The translations under genes were made by a program, and so were the position numbers. Under the pieces are notes generated by a model. It saw only the letters and a list, made by a program, of their open reading frames with translations. It ran no database searches and was not told where the DNA came from. Shown here one piece after another: positions 35,050 to 43,224 of a stretch of DNA of 64,000 bases. Location of the stretch: positions 310,001 through 374,000 of the forward strand of contig CP104793.1 in the NCBI GenBank assembly GCA_025916135.1, given 5' to 3'. How positions within the stretch are numbered: position 1 is the first letter of the stretch; each line of letters opens with the position of its first letter. Origin of the DNA: Rhodobacteraceae bacterium D3-12. GTDB lineage: Bacteria; Pseudomonadota; Alphaproteobacteria; Rhodobacterales; Rhodobacteraceae.

Positions 35050-35077
35050 GGGCGGTTGCGCGTGTAAGCTGAGCCTT

Positions 35078-36085
35078 ATGGCGCGCGACAACCCATATCG
35101 ACCGTTTACGCCGGACCCGGAGCAGATGGCCTTGCACCCCGGCCAGTCGGGCAATGCGATCAACGGTTTGGGCGAGCGGGCGTTTCGCCGCCCGGAGGTG
35201 GTATATTGGGCGCCCAACCCCGACGACATTCCACACGGGAAAATGCAACGCTGGTTCTATTCGGTTGACCCGGACCCGGCGGCGATGGCGGCGGTGCGGG
35301 CCGAGCGGCAGGTGATATTGGATGCGCCGATGGCCGAGGTGGCGGCGGAGCCGATGGCGATTGCGCCGGAGGCGTGGACCGGCGGGCTGGCGCAATTCGT
35401 CAGCGCCGGGATTTGCGAGATGACCGGCGTGGCGCAAGCGCGCGAAGAGTGGTTTTTCGCCGGGCAGGAGATGCGCCACAGCCGGTTGATCCTTTTGGCG
35501 GTGGGCCATGAGTTCGACGCGATTGCACAAGCGCCCAAGGTGCAGGCCGGGGCCGAGGTGGTGCGCCAGTATGGCCGCGCGGCGGGGGCGGCCAAGACGG
35601 TGGCGAGCTGGATCCGGCAACAGGGCTGGGAGGCCGAGCCGGTGACCGGGCCGATGGCCGGGGCGGTGACGTTGATCCCGCCCGCGATTGAATGCGGCTT
35701 TGGTGAATTGGGCAAGCACGGGTCGATCATCAACCCGGAGCTGGGCGCTTCGTTTCGCTTGGCAGGTGTGTTGACGGACGCGCCATTCGCGCCAACGCCC
35801 AAGCGGGAGTTCGGGATCGACAGCTTCTGCGCCAACTGCCGGATTTGCGAGGAGGCCTGTCCGCCAGAGGCGCTTTCACCCGGCAAGCAATGGGTGCGCG
35901 GCGAGGAGAAGTGGTATGTGGATTTCGACCGGTGTCTGCCGTTCTTCAACGAGACGCAGGGTTGTGCCATTTGCATTGCCGTTTGCCCGTGGTCGCGCCC
36001 CGGTGTGGGGTTGAACCTTGCGGCCAAACTGGCGCGGCGGGCGGAGCGGATTGGCGCGGGTGACGCGCCGGAGGGGCGCGGTTAG
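35078..36085 (+). CDS. Epoxyqueuosine-reductase/reductive-dehalogenase-like Fe-S protein
   Basis: 335 residues. The C-terminal half has two [4Fe-4S] motifs, FCANCRICEEACP and CAICIAVCPW, and the segment FGELGKHGSIINPELGASFRLAGVLTDAP typical of the QueG/RdhA group. The N-terminal half is unlike canonical QueG, and no Tat signal is visible, so a true organohalide-respiring enzyme is unlikely. Cobamide use is possible but not shown. It lies 28 bp downstream of the NYN gene. Confidence 0.75.
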   Translation: MARDNPYRPFTPDPEQMALHPGQSGNAINGLGERAFRRPEVVYWAPNPDDIPHGKMQRWFYSVDPDPAAMAAVRAERQVILDAPMAEVAAEPMAIAPEAWTGGLAQFVSAGICEMTGVAQAREEWFFAGQEMRHSRLILLAVGHEFDAIAQAPKVQAGAEVVRQYGRAAGAAKTVASWIRQQGWEAEPVTGPMAGAVTLIPPAIECGFGELGKHGSIINPELGASFRLAGVLTDAPFAPTPKREFGIDSFCANCRICEEACPPEALSPGKQWVRGEEKWYVDFDRCLPFFNETQGCAICIAVCPWSRPGVGLNLAAKLARRAERIGAGDAPEGRG

Positions 36086-36717
36086 GTGCCGTAACGGGCC
36101 ATGAAAGTTGCGACCGCTTCATTGGTGACGGTGGCGATTTCGTCTTGCGAAAACTCGGTCTGGATACCGAACACCGCACGCATCCAGAGGTAGGATTTGG
36201 ACAGGTCCGAGAATTGTTCCGCCGCCAGCGTGAGGTTGTCGATCTTTAGCTCGCCGCGGGCGACGCCATGGGCCAGCACCTCTTCGAGGCGCTTGCGGCC
36301 CATCTCGGGGCCGCAGTCATAAAACGCGCGGGCAATGTCAGGAAAGCGGTCACGTTCGGAGACGCAAATGCGGAACATGGTTTGCGTAAAATCCGACAGA
36401 AGATATTTCGCGAGGCGCATTGCCAAGGAGGTGAGCACCTCGCCGATCGGCCCTTGGGTGTTGATTTCGGCCGCGGCGGCATCGGCCATGCGAAGGCATT
36501 CGAGGCGGGCGACTTCGGCGAAAAGTTGTTCTTTGTCAGGGAAGTAGGAGTAGAGCGTTGCCTTGGAGACGCCTGCGGTTTGGGCGATTTGATCGACGTT
36601 GGCCCGCTCGAACCCGTCGGCCATGAACACTTTGCGCGCCCCTTCGAGAACCTGATCGAACTTGCGGCCTTTGCTGTTGATCTGGGATGTGGCGAGGCTA
36701 ACAGGGCAAATTGGCAT
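36082..36717 (-). CDS. TetR-family transcriptional regulator
   Basis: 211 residues. The N-terminal helix-turn-helix is FDQVLEGARKVFMADGFERANVDQIAQTAGVSKATLYSYFPDKEQLF (about 20-66), and the C-terminal domain resembles AcrR-type TetR proteins. It is divergent from mbfA and convergent, by a 4-nt overlap, with the Fe-S protein gene. A short palindrome CAGTTCTGAACTG (36781-36793) upstream is a candidate operator. Its ligand is unknown. Confidence 0.9.
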   Translation of the reverse strand: MPICPVSLATSQINSKGRKFDQVLEGARKVFMADGFERANVDQIAQTAGVSKATLYSYFPDKEQLFAEVARLECLRMADAAAAEINTQGPIGEVLTSLAMRLAKYLLSDFTQTMFRICVSERDRFPDIARAFYDCGPEMGRKRLEEVLAHGVARGELKIDNLTLAAEQFSDLSKSYLWMRAVFGIQTEFSQDEIATVTNEAVATFMARYGT

Positions 36718-36885
36718 GGCGGCTCCGTTAACGATGTCAGGATTGGTGTCAGCACGTGGGTCGGCATCAGGGTAGCTTTGCAGTTCTGAACTGGCAAGTT
36801 TAGTTCTGGGATGACCTTGGGTTGCGTGCAGGATCGAGGGGGATTTTGCGCCAAGACTCTCTTGCGTCGCGGAGCGGTGCTCGCT

Positions 36886-36908
36886 AAGTTTAGAACAATT
36901 CTAAACTT
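36886..36908. promoter_or_regulatory. Irr box (iron control element) of mbfA
   Basis: Perfect 10-bp inverted arms AAGTTTAGAA and TTCTAAACTT around CAA contain the alphaproteobacterial Irr-box core TTTAGAA-N3-TTCTAAA exactly. It ends 12 bp before the mbfA ATG, overlapping where transcription should start, so Irr would repress when iron is low. Irr control of mbfA is established in related bacteria. Confidence 0.8.
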
Positions 36909-36920
36909 GAGGATTTCCCT

Positions 36921-37895
36921 ATGCGGTTTCTAACTCAACGGCGGCGCTTTTCCGAGCTGAGCGAGCAGGAGGTTCTGGCGCTGGCGATTTCATCGGAGGA
37001 GGATGATGCGCGGATTTACCGGATGTATGCCGAGCGGATGCGCGACGATTTTCCCGACAGTGCCAAGGTGTTTGACGGCATGGCCGCCGAGGAGGATGAC
37101 CACCGCCAGCGATTGATCGAGCAGCATCGCAAGCGGTTTGGCGAGGTGATCCCGTTGATCCGGCGCGAGCATGTGGCGGGCTATTATGCGCGCCGCCCGG
37201 TGTGGCTGGTCGAGAACCTCGGGCTTGAGCGGATGCGCGAAGAGGCCGAGAATATGGAAGCCGATGCCGAGCGGTTTTACATTGCCGCCGCGCAGCGCAG
37301 CACGGATGCGGGCACGCGCAAGTTGCTGGGTGATCTGGCGGCGGCAGAGGCCGGACATCAGCACAAGGCCGAAACGCTGGAAGAGCAGCATCTGGGCGCG
37401 GATGCGCGGGGCGAGGAGGAGCGCACGGCGCATCGCAAGTTCTTGCTGACGTGGGTTCAGCCGGGATTGGCCGGGTTGATGGACGGGTCGGTGTCGACGC
37501 TGGCGCCGATCTTTGCCACCGCATTTGCGACGCAGGACACATGGACCACCTTCCTTGTCGGGTTGGCGGCGAGCGTGGGCGCGGGCATTTCGATGGGGTT
37601 CACCGAAGCGGCCAGCGACGACGGAGAGTTGAGCGGGCGGGGCAGCCCGATCAAACGCGGGTTTGCCAGCGGGGTGATGACCATGGTGGGGGGCTTGGGG
37701 CATGCGTTGCCGTATCTGATCCCCGACTTCTGGACCGCGACGACGATCGCTTTGGTCGTGGTGTTCATCGAGCTTTGGGCGATTGCGTGGATCCAGAACA
37801 AATTCATGGACACGCCGTTTTTCCGCGCCGCGTTTCAGGTTGTGCTGGGCGGGGCGTTGGTCTTTGCCGCGGGGGCGTTGATTGGCAGCGGCTAG
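36921..37895 (+). CDS. mbfA: Membrane-bound ferritin-like iron exporter MbfA
   Basis: 324 residues fusing an N-terminal rubrerythrin/ferritin-like di-iron domain (about 12-165, with EEDDARIYRMYAERM, AAEEDDHRQRLIEQH, NMEADAERFYIAAAQ, AAAEAGHQHKAETLE) to a C-terminal VIT1/CCC1-type transporter (about 175-324, several membrane helices including AGLMDGSVSTLAPIFATAFA). MbfA exports iron and protects against iron and peroxide stress. A perfect Irr box precedes it. The 3' end overlaps the convergent gene by 4 nt. Confidence 0.93.
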   Translation: MRFLTQRRRFSELSEQEVLALAISSEEDDARIYRMYAERMRDDFPDSAKVFDGMAAEEDDHRQRLIEQHRKRFGEVIPLIRREHVAGYYARRPVWLVENLGLERMREEAENMEADAERFYIAAAQRSTDAGTRKLLGDLAAAEAGHQHKAETLEEQHLGADARGEEERTAHRKFLLTWVQPGLAGLMDGSVSTLAPIFATAFATQDTWTTFLVGLAASVGAGISMGFTEAASDDGELSGRGSPIKRGFASGVMTMVGGLGHALPYLIPDFWTATTIALVVVFIELWAIAWIQNKFMDTPFFRAAFQVVLGGALVFAAGALIGSG

Positions 37896-38683
37896 GGCGC
37901 TTTGCCGTCGGGGGTGAGGGCGCGGAACCGCTCGGCCAGATCGCCCATTGCGGTGCGATAGGCACCGGGGCCGAAGCTCGCCCGTGCAACGCCCATGGCG
38001 GCGACCGAGCTCAGCGGGCTTTGATCGCCCAGCATCATCACGTTCACCGGCAGAGTGGTGGCGGCGGTGATGCGGCGGATCAGCGTCTCTTGCGTGAGGC
38101 CGGGCACAAAGAAGCCATCCGCGCCGGCCTGTTGATAGGCCTGTGCGCGGGTGATCGCCTCGTCGACAAAGCCGGCGTGGCTGTCCGGGGCAGAGCCGAG
38201 AAAGAGATCGGTGCGGGCGTTGATAAAGAGCGGCACATTGGCAGAGCTGGCCGCCGTGCGGGCGGCGGCGATGCGGGCGGATTGGCCTTCGATGCTGTGC
38301 AGGCCGTCACCGTTGATCACCCGGTCCTCGAAATTGATGCCGATGGCACCGGCGGCGATCAGGCGCGACACATTGCTGGCAACCCCGGCGGGGTCGGTGG
38401 CATAGCCGCCTTCGAAATCGACCGAGAGGGGCAGATCATTGGTGGCAGCGATGCGCGCCACGATGGTGAGCAAGAGATCAAGCGGCAGCGCCTCGCCATC
38501 CGCGTAGCCTTGGGCGGCGGCGACCGACCAGCTTCCTGTGGCGAGCGCCTTTGCCCCGGCGTCGGCGATGGCTTTGGCCGATCCGGCGTCCCAGATGTTG
38601 TAAAGCACCAGCGGCGTGCCGGGGGTGTGGAGCGATTTGAAGCGGGTGGCTTTGTCGGCTTGGCTGAGAGCGTGCGTGGTCAT
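37892..38683 (-). CDS. Isocitrate lyase/PEP mutase superfamily enzyme
   Basis: 263-residue TIM-barrel of the carboxyphosphonate/methylisocitrate-lyase-like group: LVLYNIWDAGSAKAIADAGAKALATGSW, SVDFEGGY, INFEDRVINGDGLHSIE, INARTDLFL. The EDK signature of PEP mutase is missing (EDR here), so phosphonate synthesis is not implied; a C-C lyase or decarboxylase acting on a small 2-oxo or hydroxy acid is more likely. It overlaps ada by 4 nt and is probably translated with it. Confidence 0.83.
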   Translation of the reverse strand: MTTHALSQADKATRFKSLHTPGTPLVLYNIWDAGSAKAIADAGAKALATGSWSVAAAQGYADGEALPLDLLLTIVARIAATNDLPLSVDFEGGYATDPAGVASNVSRLIAAGAIGINFEDRVINGDGLHSIEGQSARIAAARTAASSANVPLFINARTDLFLGSAPDSHAGFVDEAITRAQAYQQAGADGFFVPGLTQETLIRRITAATTLPVNVMMLGDQSPLSSVAAMGVARASFGPGAYRTAMGDLAERFRALTPDGKAP

Positions 38684-39753
38684 GTCGGGCTTTCTATTTG
38701 GGTGGGACGATAGAGGCGTTCGATTTCAAGCAGCCGTTTTTTGCGCCAGAGGCCGCCGCCATAGCCGGTTAGCGCGCCATCCGCGCCGATGACCCGGTGG
38801 CAGGGCACGATCAGGGCGAGTTGGTTGGCGCCATTGGCACGCGCTACGGCGCGGGTGGCGGAGGGGCGGCCAAGCGCACGGGCGAGGTCGCCATAGCTTG
38901 TCGTGGTGCCGGGCGGGATGTGGCGCAGCGCATCCCAGACCGATTGCGCAAAACCCGAGCCGGTATAGGCGAGCGGGGTTTTGAACGCAGCCGATTGGCC
39001 AGAGAAATAGGCGGAAAGCTCGTGTTTGATCTGTTCGCCGGGGGCGGTTGTGCCGATGCCGAGCCGCCCCTTGACCGAGGTATCAAGGCGGGCCAGCTCG
39101 CGGCTGAGCGCTTTGCGGTCATGAAATTCGAGCAGGTAAAGCCGGGACGGGCTGCTGAGTGAGATCATGTCGCCGAGCGGCGTGCTGATCCAGTCGGCAA
39201 AGAGCAGCGGATCGGGGTGGAGACGGCCCGGCGCACGGCCAAGCAGACGGGCGAAGGCGGCGCGAAACGCGCTGGGCGAGGCATAGCCGGCGTCAAGCTG
39301 TGCGTCGATCACCTTGCCGCCGTCCGCGATGGTGGTGAAGCCGTCCCGCAGCCGCCGTTGCCTTGCGATTTCAAGGAAGGTCATGCCGAATTGACGTTTG
39401 AAGCTGCGCCGGACGGTGGAGAGGTCAAAGCCCATGCGGGTGATGTCCGCTTCGGACCAGCGGTATTCCGGGCGTTCATCCAGCGCGGCGAGCAGGCTGG
39501 CGATGGAGGGGTCGGCCGAGGCCACGGGTTGCATCGGGTGGCAGCGTTTGCAAGGGCGGTAGCCCGCGTCGATGCAATCGCCCACGGTCGGGTAGAAGGT
39601 GCAATTCTCGGGCTTGGGTTTGCGCGCCGGGCAGGTCAGGCGGCAGAACACGCCGGTGCTGGCGACGCCAACGAAGGCTTGGCCATCATAGGCGGGATCG
39701 CGCCCAAGCAGCGCCGAGTAGAGTGTCGCGTGGTCTGGAAGATCAAAGAACAT
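38680..39753 (-). CDS. ada: Ada: methylphosphotriester/O6-methylguanine-DNA methyltransferase and regulator
   Basis: 357 residues, all Ada modules in order: an N-terminal zinc domain with C37, C41, C68 and C71 (GVFCRLTCPARKPKPENC, GYRPCKRCHP), an AraC-type helix-turn-helix (about 85-175), and a methyltransferase domain with IVPCHRVIG, acceptor C318. It repairs alkylated DNA and activates the adaptive response. ATG 39753 starts the family N-terminus. It is divergent from a class D beta-lactamase gene. Confidence 0.93.
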   Translation of the reverse strand: MFFDLPDHATLYSALLGRDPAYDGQAFVGVASTGVFCRLTCPARKPKPENCTFYPTVGDCIDAGYRPCKRCHPMQPVASADPSIASLLAALDERPEYRWSEADITRMGFDLSTVRRSFKRQFGMTFLEIARQRRLRDGFTTIADGGKVIDAQLDAGYASPSAFRAAFARLLGRAPGRLHPDPLLFADWISTPLGDMISLSSPSRLYLLEFHDRKALSRELARLDTSVKGRLGIGTTAPGEQIKHELSAYFSGQSAAFKTPLAYTGSGFAQSVWDALRHIPPGTTTSYGDLARALGRPSATRAVARANGANQLALIVPCHRVIGADGALTGYGGGLWRKKRLLEIERLYRPTQIESPT

Positions 39754-39828
39754 GCGGTGATAGTAGCAGGGTGGCGGGCATGTGCCGCCGGAAATCGGGC
39801 GTGTATTTGAATTTGTTGGAGGGGCGGT

Positions 39829-40632
39829 ATGCGGGCATGGGTGCTGGGGGTGGTTTTGGCGCTGATGGCGGGCGGGGCGCAGGCGGAGGTGCGGGTGGTT
39901 TGCACCCTTGTGGCCGAGGCCGAAACCGGGCGGGTGGTGTTGGAGGAGGGCGCGTGCGCGGCGCGTGAGACGCCTGCATCGACGTTCAAGGTGGCCTTGG
40001 CGGTGATCGGCTTCGAGGCGGGGTTTTTGCAGGATGCGCACGCGCCGGTGCTTGAGTATCGCAAGGGCGAGCCCGATTGGGGCGGCAAGAACTGGACCCG
40101 CGACACCACGCCAGAGCGGTGGATGACCTATTCGGTGGTCTGGTATTCACAGCGGATCGCACGGGCGCTGGGCGCGGAAGTGTTAAGCGCAAAGGCGCGG
40201 GCGCTGGGGTATGGCAACGCGGATTTTGCCGGTGATGCGGGCTATGACAACGGGTTGGAGCGGGCGTGGATTTCATCGTCATTGCAGATATCGCCACGCG
40301 AGCAGGTGGCGTTTTTGCGCGGGCTGGTGACGGGGCGTTTGCCGGTGAGTGCGCGAGCGATGCGATTGACACGCGCGGTGGTTGAGGAGCGCCGGGTCGG
40401 GGGCTGGCGGGTGAATGGCAAGACCGGGGGCGCCTATCCGCGCCGGGCGGACCGGAGTTTCGACTATGCCGCCGGGGTCGGCTGGTTTGTGGGATGGGCC
40501 GAAAAGGACGGGCGGGTTTACGTGTTCGCGCGGCTGACGCGGGCCAACACGCGGCTAAAGGGCTCGCCCGGTGTTGTGACGCGGGCGCGGTTTCTGGAAA
40601 ACTGGCCTGCTATGGCAGAACGATTGAGGTGA
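39829..40632 (+). CDS. Class D (OXA-type) beta-lactamase
   Basis: 267 residues with a signal peptide (1-19, ending AQA). All class D active-site motifs are present: S51-T-F-K54 (PASTFK), S102-V-V104, Y128-G-N130, W147 in ERAWISSSLQIS, and K198-T-G200 (NGKTGGA). It acts as a periplasmic serine hydrolase, with K54 expected to be carboxylated. No integron, IS or plasmid signature is near, so this looks like a resident chromosomal gene. Substrate range cannot be predicted. Confidence 0.92.
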   Translation: MRAWVLGVVLALMAGGAQAEVRVVCTLVAEAETGRVVLEEGACAARETPASTFKVALAVIGFEAGFLQDAHAPVLEYRKGEPDWGGKNWTRDTTPERWMTYSVVWYSQRIARALGAEVLSAKARALGYGNADFAGDAGYDNGLERAWISSSLQISPREQVAFLRGLVTGRLPVSARAMRLTRAVVEERRVGGWRVNGKTGGAYPRRADRSFDYAAGVGWFVGWAEKDGRVYVFARLTRANTRLKGSPGVVTRARFLENWPAMAERLR

Positions 40633-40669
40633 GGCGGCCTGTGCGGTTAGGGTTTTGTCAGGGGTGATG

Positions 40670-40710
40670 GATGGCGGGCTTGAGAGATGGCGGGCTCGAG
40701 AGATGGCGGA
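40670..40710. repeat. 16-bp tandem repeat
   Basis: The unit GATGGCGGGCTYGAGA is present about 2.6 times in the 103-bp gap between the beta-lactamase and amidohydrolase genes. No function is evident. Confidence 0.7.
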
Positions 40711-40735
40711 CGTGATGGATAGGAAGGGATAGGTC

Positions 40736-41638
40736 ATGGGCAAATGGGGCACACTACGGTTGGGTGGGCTGACCGCAGGGTTGGTGATGTTGGCGGCACT
40801 GGGGCGGGCCGACGGCGATCATGATCACGGGGTGATGGGCAAGGATGCGCAGCATTTGCCGATTTTCGACGCGCATATCCATTACAAGGAACCGGCGTGG
40901 GATGTTTACCCGGTCAAAAGCATTATCGAGTTGATGGACCGCAGCGGGGTCGCGATGGGGTTGGTCTCTTCCACGCCCGATGAAGGCACGATCATGCTGT
41001 GGAAATACGCGCCGAACCGGGTGGTGCCGGAGCTGCGCCCCTATCACGGGGATGCGGGGTCATCGAATTGGACCAAGGCGCCGGATATGGAGGCCTATTT
41101 GAAAGAGCGGTTGCAGGCCTATCCGCATCAAGGGATTGGCGAGTTTCACATTCATCGGCTGGACCGGTCGGATGAGCCGCTGTTTCGCAAGGTGATCGCG
41201 ATGGCCAAGGCGCGGGACATTTTCCTGCATGTGCATTCGGGGGTGGAGCCTGTGGAGTGGCTTTTTTCGCTGGACCCGGAGGTCAAGATCATCTGGGCGC
41301 ATGCCGGGTTGAGCACGCCCGCAAAAGGGGTTTACGCGGTGATGAAACGCTATGGCACGTTGGTTGCGGATACGTCATTGCGCGAGCATGACATTCTGGA
41401 TGGTGCGGGCGGGTTGGACCCTGTGTGGGAGAAGATCCTGATCGAGTTTCAGGGCCGCTTGATGGTGGGGAGCGACACATGGGTCAACAGCCAGTGGGAC
41501 CAATATGAGGACATCATCGCCACGCATCGCAGGTATCTGGCGCTTTTGCCGCGCGAGGTCGCGGAAAAGATCGCCTTTAAGAATGCCGAGCGGTTTTTCG
41601 GGCGCAAGGTGACGATGGATTTAATCGGAAAACGCTGA
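40736..41638 (+). CDS. Exported amidohydrolase (PF04909-type)
   Basis: 300-residue TIM-barrel metal hydrolase. An N-terminal hydrophobic stretch (about 8-25) looks like a signal peptide, followed by a short acidic/His patch (DGDHDHG). Metal-site motifs FDAHIHY (H-x-H), FHIHRL, LHVHSG, WAHAGLS and VGSDTW are present. The substrate is unknown; related enzymes act as lactonases or decarboxylases. Predicted export is unusual for this family. Confidence 0.82.
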   Translation: MGKWGTLRLGGLTAGLVMLAALGRADGDHDHGVMGKDAQHLPIFDAHIHYKEPAWDVYPVKSIIELMDRSGVAMGLVSSTPDEGTIMLWKYAPNRVVPELRPYHGDAGSSNWTKAPDMEAYLKERLQAYPHQGIGEFHIHRLDRSDEPLFRKVIAMAKARDIFLHVHSGVEPVEWLFSLDPEVKIIWAHAGLSTPAKGVYAVMKRYGTLVADTSLREHDILDGAGGLDPVWEKILIEFQGRLMVGSDTWVNSQWDQYEDIIATHRRYLALLPREVAEKIAFKNAERFFGRKVTMDLIGKR

Positions 41639-41670
41639 GGCTTGGCGACCGCGTGCGATAGGGCGGGGGC

Positions 41671-41714
41671 AAGAATTTTTGAAAAATTCTTGGTAAAATT
41701 CTTTGAAGAATTTT
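41671..41714. terminator. Paired AT-rich palindromes between convergent genes
   Basis: AAGAATTTTT-G-AAAAATTCTT (41671-41691) is followed by AAAATTCTT-TG-AAGAATTTT (41695-41714). The two share the same arms. They lie 33 bp past the amidohydrolase stop and 19 bp before the end of the convergent lipoprotein gene. They probably act as a bidirectional 3'-end element, and are strikingly AT-rich in this genome. Confidence 0.5.
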
Positions 41715-41732
41715 GGCGCTCGGGTGGTGGGG

Positions 41733-42296
41733 TTACTCTGCTGCTTGCAGGGCGCGGTTTCGCTGCTTGTCGAGCAGGACTTCGCGTTGGGGGACCCATG
41801 TGTATTTCGGGTCTTTTTGCGTGGCATTCCATGTCAGCGGTCCGCCGCGGCGCCACGGGTCAACCACAATGCCGGAGAACATGTCATCGCCACGCGCCGA
41901 GATGATCGAAGTGGAGTGTTCGATCAAAACCGGGTGCCCATAGTTGGCGATGGCGCGGTGAATTTCGAGGGTTTCGAAGCGTTCGGATTTCAGGCGCCGT
42001 TCCATATCCTCGGCCCAGTGCCAGCAGAGGCCACGCGGGCGCAGGCCCATATTCACCTTGGTGTTATGAATGAGCGGCGGATCGGTGATCTGGTATTGGC
42101 GGGCCAGTTCGGCGGGGTAGGTGAGAGAGATAAAGGCGGCACGGTGGGCTTCGGCGGGGTCGACATCGGGGCCAAGCGCCTGGATCGCGGCGGCCAGGCG
42201 GGCGACCTCGTCAGGTTGGGCGCTGGGCGCGGGGGGCGCGCAGGCGGTCAGGGCCAGAAACGCCAGCAGCCCGGCAAGGATACGCAAAAACGTCAA
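41733..42296 (-). CDS. Lipoprotein with papain-like Cys/His/Asp arrangement, unknown function
   Basis: 187 residues. Signal peptide with lipobox LALTAC gives acyl-Cys C19. The mature protein has PRGLCWHWAEDM (C91, H93), HRAIANYGHPVLIEHSTSII (H121, H127) and GIVVDPWRRGG (D146), followed by TWNATQKDPKYTW. The order C91-H127-D146 would suit a papain/transglutaminase-like fold. I do not recognise the family. The start is TTG at 42296 with no strong ribosome-binding site, chosen because it places the signal peptide. Confidence 0.75.
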   Translation of the reverse strand: MTFLRILAGLLAFLALTACAPPAPSAQPDEVARLAAAIQALGPDVDPAEAHRAAFISLTYPAELARQYQITDPPLIHNTKVNMGLRPRGLCWHWAEDMERRLKSERFETLEIHRAIANYGHPVLIEHSTSIISARGDDMFSGIVVDPWRRGGPLTWNATQKDPKYTWVPQREVLLDKQRNRALQAAE

Positions 42297-42371
42297 GGGA
42301 AGTGCCTGTTTGCCTGTTGAACTTGCCCAATCGCTAGCGCGGGGGCGGCGCGATGTCGAGAGAGCCGTCGA

Positions 42372-43109
42372 TCACAGGTTCATGACCTTGTCGAAAAAGC
42401 CACGGTTGGCGGTGCGGGCCTGTTCAAGGAGCGCCGGGTGGCGGCGGGCCTTTGGCAGGGCGGTTTGCCAGTTGGACGGCGTGGCCATGGTGGGCGGGTC
42501 CGCGAAGCCGTTGAACTTGTTTGAGAACGGCAGGCAGAGGGTGCGGCGGCCAAGCAGCATGGCCCAGTAGGTGCCGTGATAGGAATTGGTCACCACCGTG
42601 TCGCCGCTGGCGATATGGGCGATGGCCTGTTGCAGGGTCGGGCCGTGATTGGTGAGGCTCGGGATACTATCGGGCAGGGTGATGCCGGTGGATTTGCGGT
42701 GGTGCAGGAAAGCGACCACCTCATGCTTGGGTGCGGGGGGCGCATCAAACAGCGGCGACATGGCCGAGACGCAAGGCACATGCGACAGCCCCGCCACCCC
42801 CGCATTGCGGGTCGAGATCAGCGAGGCCGAGGCGCGAGCGATTTCAAACGGCAGGCTTTGCGCCGTTTTGCTGTCGAGGCCCACGGCCCAGATGACCGTG
42901 TGCCGCGCGGCGGCGGCGTTATAGATCAGCGCGTTGATCGCCTGTTGTGCGACCTGACCACCGCCGAGGATGGCACGGTGACAGGCCGGCAGATCGGCAC
43001 CGAAATCACCAATCGTGCTTGTGCCGAAATCAAAGTAATCCGCCGGGCAGCAGGCACGGTCACCCACATTGGCGGTGGTGCGGATATGTTGGAATGCGGC
43101 ATCAAACAT
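42372..43109 (-). CDS. Polysaccharide pyruvyl transferase family protein
   Basis: 245 residues resembling PF04230: N-terminal TTANVGDRACCPADYF, LGGGQVAQQAINALIYN, and the hallmark C-terminal GDTVVTNSYHGTYWAMLLGRRTLCLPFSNKF. Such enzymes transfer pyruvate ketals to surface glycans, but other glycan genes are absent nearby, so it is an isolated copy whose acceptor is unknown. Confidence 0.78.
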   Translation of the reverse strand: MFDAAFQHIRTTANVGDRACCPADYFDFGTSTIGDFGADLPACHRAILGGGQVAQQAINALIYNAAAARHTVIWAVGLDSKTAQSLPFEIARASASLISTRNAGVAGLSHVPCVSAMSPLFDAPPAPKHEVVAFLHHRKSTGITLPDSIPSLTNHGPTLQQAIAHIASGDTVVTNSYHGTYWAMLLGRRTLCLPFSNKFNGFADPPTMATPSNWQTALPKARRHPALLEQARTANRGFFDKVMNL

Positions 43110-43224
43110 AGTCGAGGTTTAGCGTCTATGTTGCGGGTGGCAAAGGGGGATTGCGTGGTGGCCTATTCGCAGGAAACGCATTGCGACCCATTGCGTCCGC
43201 CTGTCCACATGATACCAATTTCAC

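Noticed and set aside
36886-36908. Palindrome as the operator of the divergent TetR protein
   Set aside because: The core is an exact Irr box and the target gene, mbfA, is a known Irr target; the TetR gene start is about 170 bp away.
37892-38683. PEP mutase, hence phosphonate biosynthesis linked to the C-P lyase locus
   Set aside because: The EDK signature of PEP mutase is replaced by EDR, no phosphonopyruvate decarboxylase is nearby, and the gene is coupled to ada.
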